From Sedimentisphaerales bacterium (GTDB lineage Bacteria; Planctomycetota; Phycisphaerae; Sedimentisphaerales; Anaerobacaceae), in the NCBI GenBank assembly GCA_016931715.1, contig JAFGEF010000126.1, positions 1-64,000 on the forward strand: a DNA stretch of 64,000 nt, in the 5' to 3' direction. Below, in pieces: positions 62,798 to 64,000 of this stretch. The notes beneath the pieces are model-generated. The model worked only from the letters and a program-made list of their open reading frames with translations. It made no database searches and had not been told where the DNA came from. Numbering within the stretch: the first letter of the stretch is position 1; every line of letters starts with the position of its first letter. A program made the translations under genes and the position numbers.

Positions 62798-63136
62798 ATG
62801 TCTGACACAAATAGAGAAATTCAGGAGTTACTGGTCGATTATGCAGGAGCATTGCGTGACGGCGGTATTCCATCTTTCCTGAAATCACTGACACGCGAAG
62901 AGGGGCAGGCTATCGCTTCTTCCGGTGAATTCTGGGAAGCGGCTGAAATTGTTCGCGTTCTTAATGGTACGGCATTCGCGGAGAAAGCTGTTACCGCGGA
63001 TGTGGGCTTATTCATGTCCCGTGTGAACGCAAATATCGTATCCAGACAGAAAAAAGCAAGAGGAGCTTCACCACGCAAACAGCGAACAAATACAAAATCG
63101 ACTGACAAATCCCAGACGGCTGAGAAAGAAATATGA
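62798..63136 (+). CDS. Small basic-tailed protein after the sigma factor
   Basis: The 112 residues form helices (EIQELLVDYAGALRDGGIPS; WEAAEIVRVLNGTAF) then a Lys/Arg/Ser/Thr-rich tail (RQKKARGASPRKQR). No membrane segment and no HxxxCxxC zinc motif are present, so the usual anti-sigma domains are not seen. The best start is the ATG at 62798, about nine bases past GGGG; in-frame ATG 62792 and TTG 62783 are less likely. The stop overlaps the next ATG (ATGA). It may regulate the sigma factor, but this is only a context guess. Confidence 0.6.
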   Translation: MSDTNREIQELLVDYAGALRDGGIPSFLKSLTREEGQAIASSGEFWEAAEIVRVLNGTAFAEKAVTADVGLFMSRVNANIVSRQKKARGASPRKQRTNTKSTDKSQTAEKEI

Positions 63137-64000
63137 TTGTAGATTGCCACCAATGCTCATCCTGTTATTTTGAAGATAAAATACGTTCTTCGAGAATAGA
63201 CCCGGTTACGATTTCACCTCAACAGGACAAAAAGACTTTCAGGGATGTGTTAGTGGTTTTCGTCTGTATAGAACTGTACGACAGTAAGCAGGAAATAGAA
63301 GAAGCAGCCGCAGAACTGGATTCTCTTTTGGGCATGATAGGTAAAAGACCTGTCGTACTGTGCCCGAATGTTCATTTATCAATTGATAAAGCGCCCGAGA
63401 AACAGGCTATATATCTTATCTGCGAACTTGAAAAAATGCTGAAATCAAGAGGTTACGACGTACATCTGCTGTCTTTCGGCTACCATAAGCAATACGGCAT
63501 GGAATGTAACGGAAATGTAGGCAGCGTCGTAGGCAGAAGATTTTACGGTTCCGCAGACAAGCAATTTCTAAGGCTTTTAACAAGGCTCGGAATTTGCCCC
63601 CCGGATTCTCTGCCGTCAGAGCTGCCGCAATGGGCTAAAATGCTCACGGAACGCCAGTTGAAGGTTTTGGGAAACAGAAGAGAAACATACAGTTTTGCCA
63701 AAACCATGCTTCAGGAACAGCTCGACGCTACCGGAAATGGTGAATTATGGACGTGCATGTTATTCGAGGGTGAAAGACAGCCTATAGATGATTACCTGAG
63801 CACCCTTTATGAAGTAGTTGAAGATTACCCTGATGTTACAGTTCATCGTGCCTTAAACCTGAGTGTGCCGGGATTTTCAAATGCGGCCAGGCATCTCTTT
63901 CGAAGATACCCGGAAGCAATTGAGACAGGCAGACTCAGAATTTATAACAGCCAGGTTTCAGACCTTGAATTCTTATTAACCAGAACATCTGTTCTTCTTG
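63133..64000 (+). CDS. Protein with archaeal ThrRS editing-domain-like N-terminus (partial)
   Basis: The reading frame opens at 63133 and runs off the window (289 codons seen). Residues about 1-130 resemble the editing domain of archaeal threonyl-tRNA synthetases, a D-Tyr-tRNA deacylase-like fold that removes serine from tRNA-Thr. They have FRDVLVVFVCIE (36-47), CPNVHLSIDKA (77-87; His81 and Ser83 in the conserved PxxHLS) and SFGYHKQYGMECNGN (114-128; compare archaeal PFGYYKAF and KGHP). An extra CxxCxxC lies at residues 5-11. Residues about 150-289 are helical and unassigned. No synthetase catalytic motif appears in the visible part. The family assignment is from memory of archaeal sequences, not a search. 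The gene overlaps the upstream one by four bases. Confidence 0.55.
   Translation, partial: MIVDCHQCSSCYFEDKIRSSRIDPVTISPQQDKKTFRDVLVVFVCIELYDSKQEIEEAAAELDSLLGMIGKRPVVLCPNVHLSIDKAPEKQAIYLICELEKMLKSRGYDVHLLSFGYHKQYGMECNGNVGSVVGRRFYGSADKQFLRLLTRLGICPPDSLPSELPQWAKMLTERQLKVLGNRRETYSFAKTMLQEQLDATGNGELWTCMLFEGERQPIDDYLSTLYEVVEDYPDVTVHRALNLSVPGFSNAARHLFRRYPEAIETGRLRIYNSQVSDLEFLLTRTSVLL

Overview
The window reads as a stretch of chromosome from a Gram-negative, flagellated bacterium. The most likely source is a planctomycete of the class Phycisphaerae. This is inferred from gene content: a planctomycete-style type IV prepilin-like secreted protein, a PQQ-type beta-propeller protein, a dockerin-like Ca-binding tail, a large alpha-2-macroglobulin with a thioester, an ECF-type sigma factor, carbohydrate esterases, and flagella with P and L rings. 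No rRNA, tRNA, CRISPR array, phage or transposase gene was recognised.

Layout. Positions 246-30706 are almost entirely minus-strand and concern the flagellum. A sigma-54 type promoter at 30691-30706 fires into flgD-flgE-(PilZ-like)-flgF-flgG-flgA-flgH-flgI-flgJ-flgN-flgK-flgL, which ends at a terminator (18469-18492). A second minus-strand run (18391 to 2718) holds three glycosyltransferase genes, a TPR protein, a FliT/FlgN-like chaperone, four nucleotide-sugar genes and a B12-type radical SAM enzyme, and then reaches fliD. Because it sits between flgL and fliD, it is probably a flagellin or filament glycosylation island. Its last glycosyltransferase is a 2146-residue protein with six recognisable transferase domains.

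Positions 31141-36411 (plus) hold purF, purM, a second PurF-like protein that lacks the catalytic cysteine, and a polytopic membrane protein. Then come a DUF503 gene and rplU (both minus), separated by a region rich in strong inverted repeats (36822-37022), and a D-amino-acid transaminase gene (plus). Positions 38696-47650 carry a 1625-residue alpha-2-macroglobulin, a membrane protein, a GDSL/SGNH esterase and a CE15 glucuronoyl esterase, closed by a strong terminator.

Positions 47901-52631 hold four tandem paralogous secreted proteins of an unrecognised family plus a fifth unrelated secreted protein. Then follow an STN-like secreted protein with a YPNQ repeat tail, a prepilin-like protein, a PQQ-like propeller protein, tyrS (minus), a long Arg/Ser/Tyr-rich TPR protein, a seven-repeat propeller with a dockerin-like tail, and a 640-bp intergenic region full of short palindromic repeats. 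The window ends with an ECF-type sigma factor gene, a small basic protein gene, and the start of a gene whose first 130 residues resemble the archaeal threonyl-tRNA synthetase editing domain.

The most novel-looking items are the tandem secreted family with mosaic copies (47901-51648), the archaeal ThrRS-editing-like protein behind a sigma factor (63133 to the edge), the GspG-like insert in the alpha-2-macroglobulin, the cysteine-less PurF paralogue, and a dispersed intergenic repeat whose hairpin shows compensatory base changes (8-83 versus 56075-56150).
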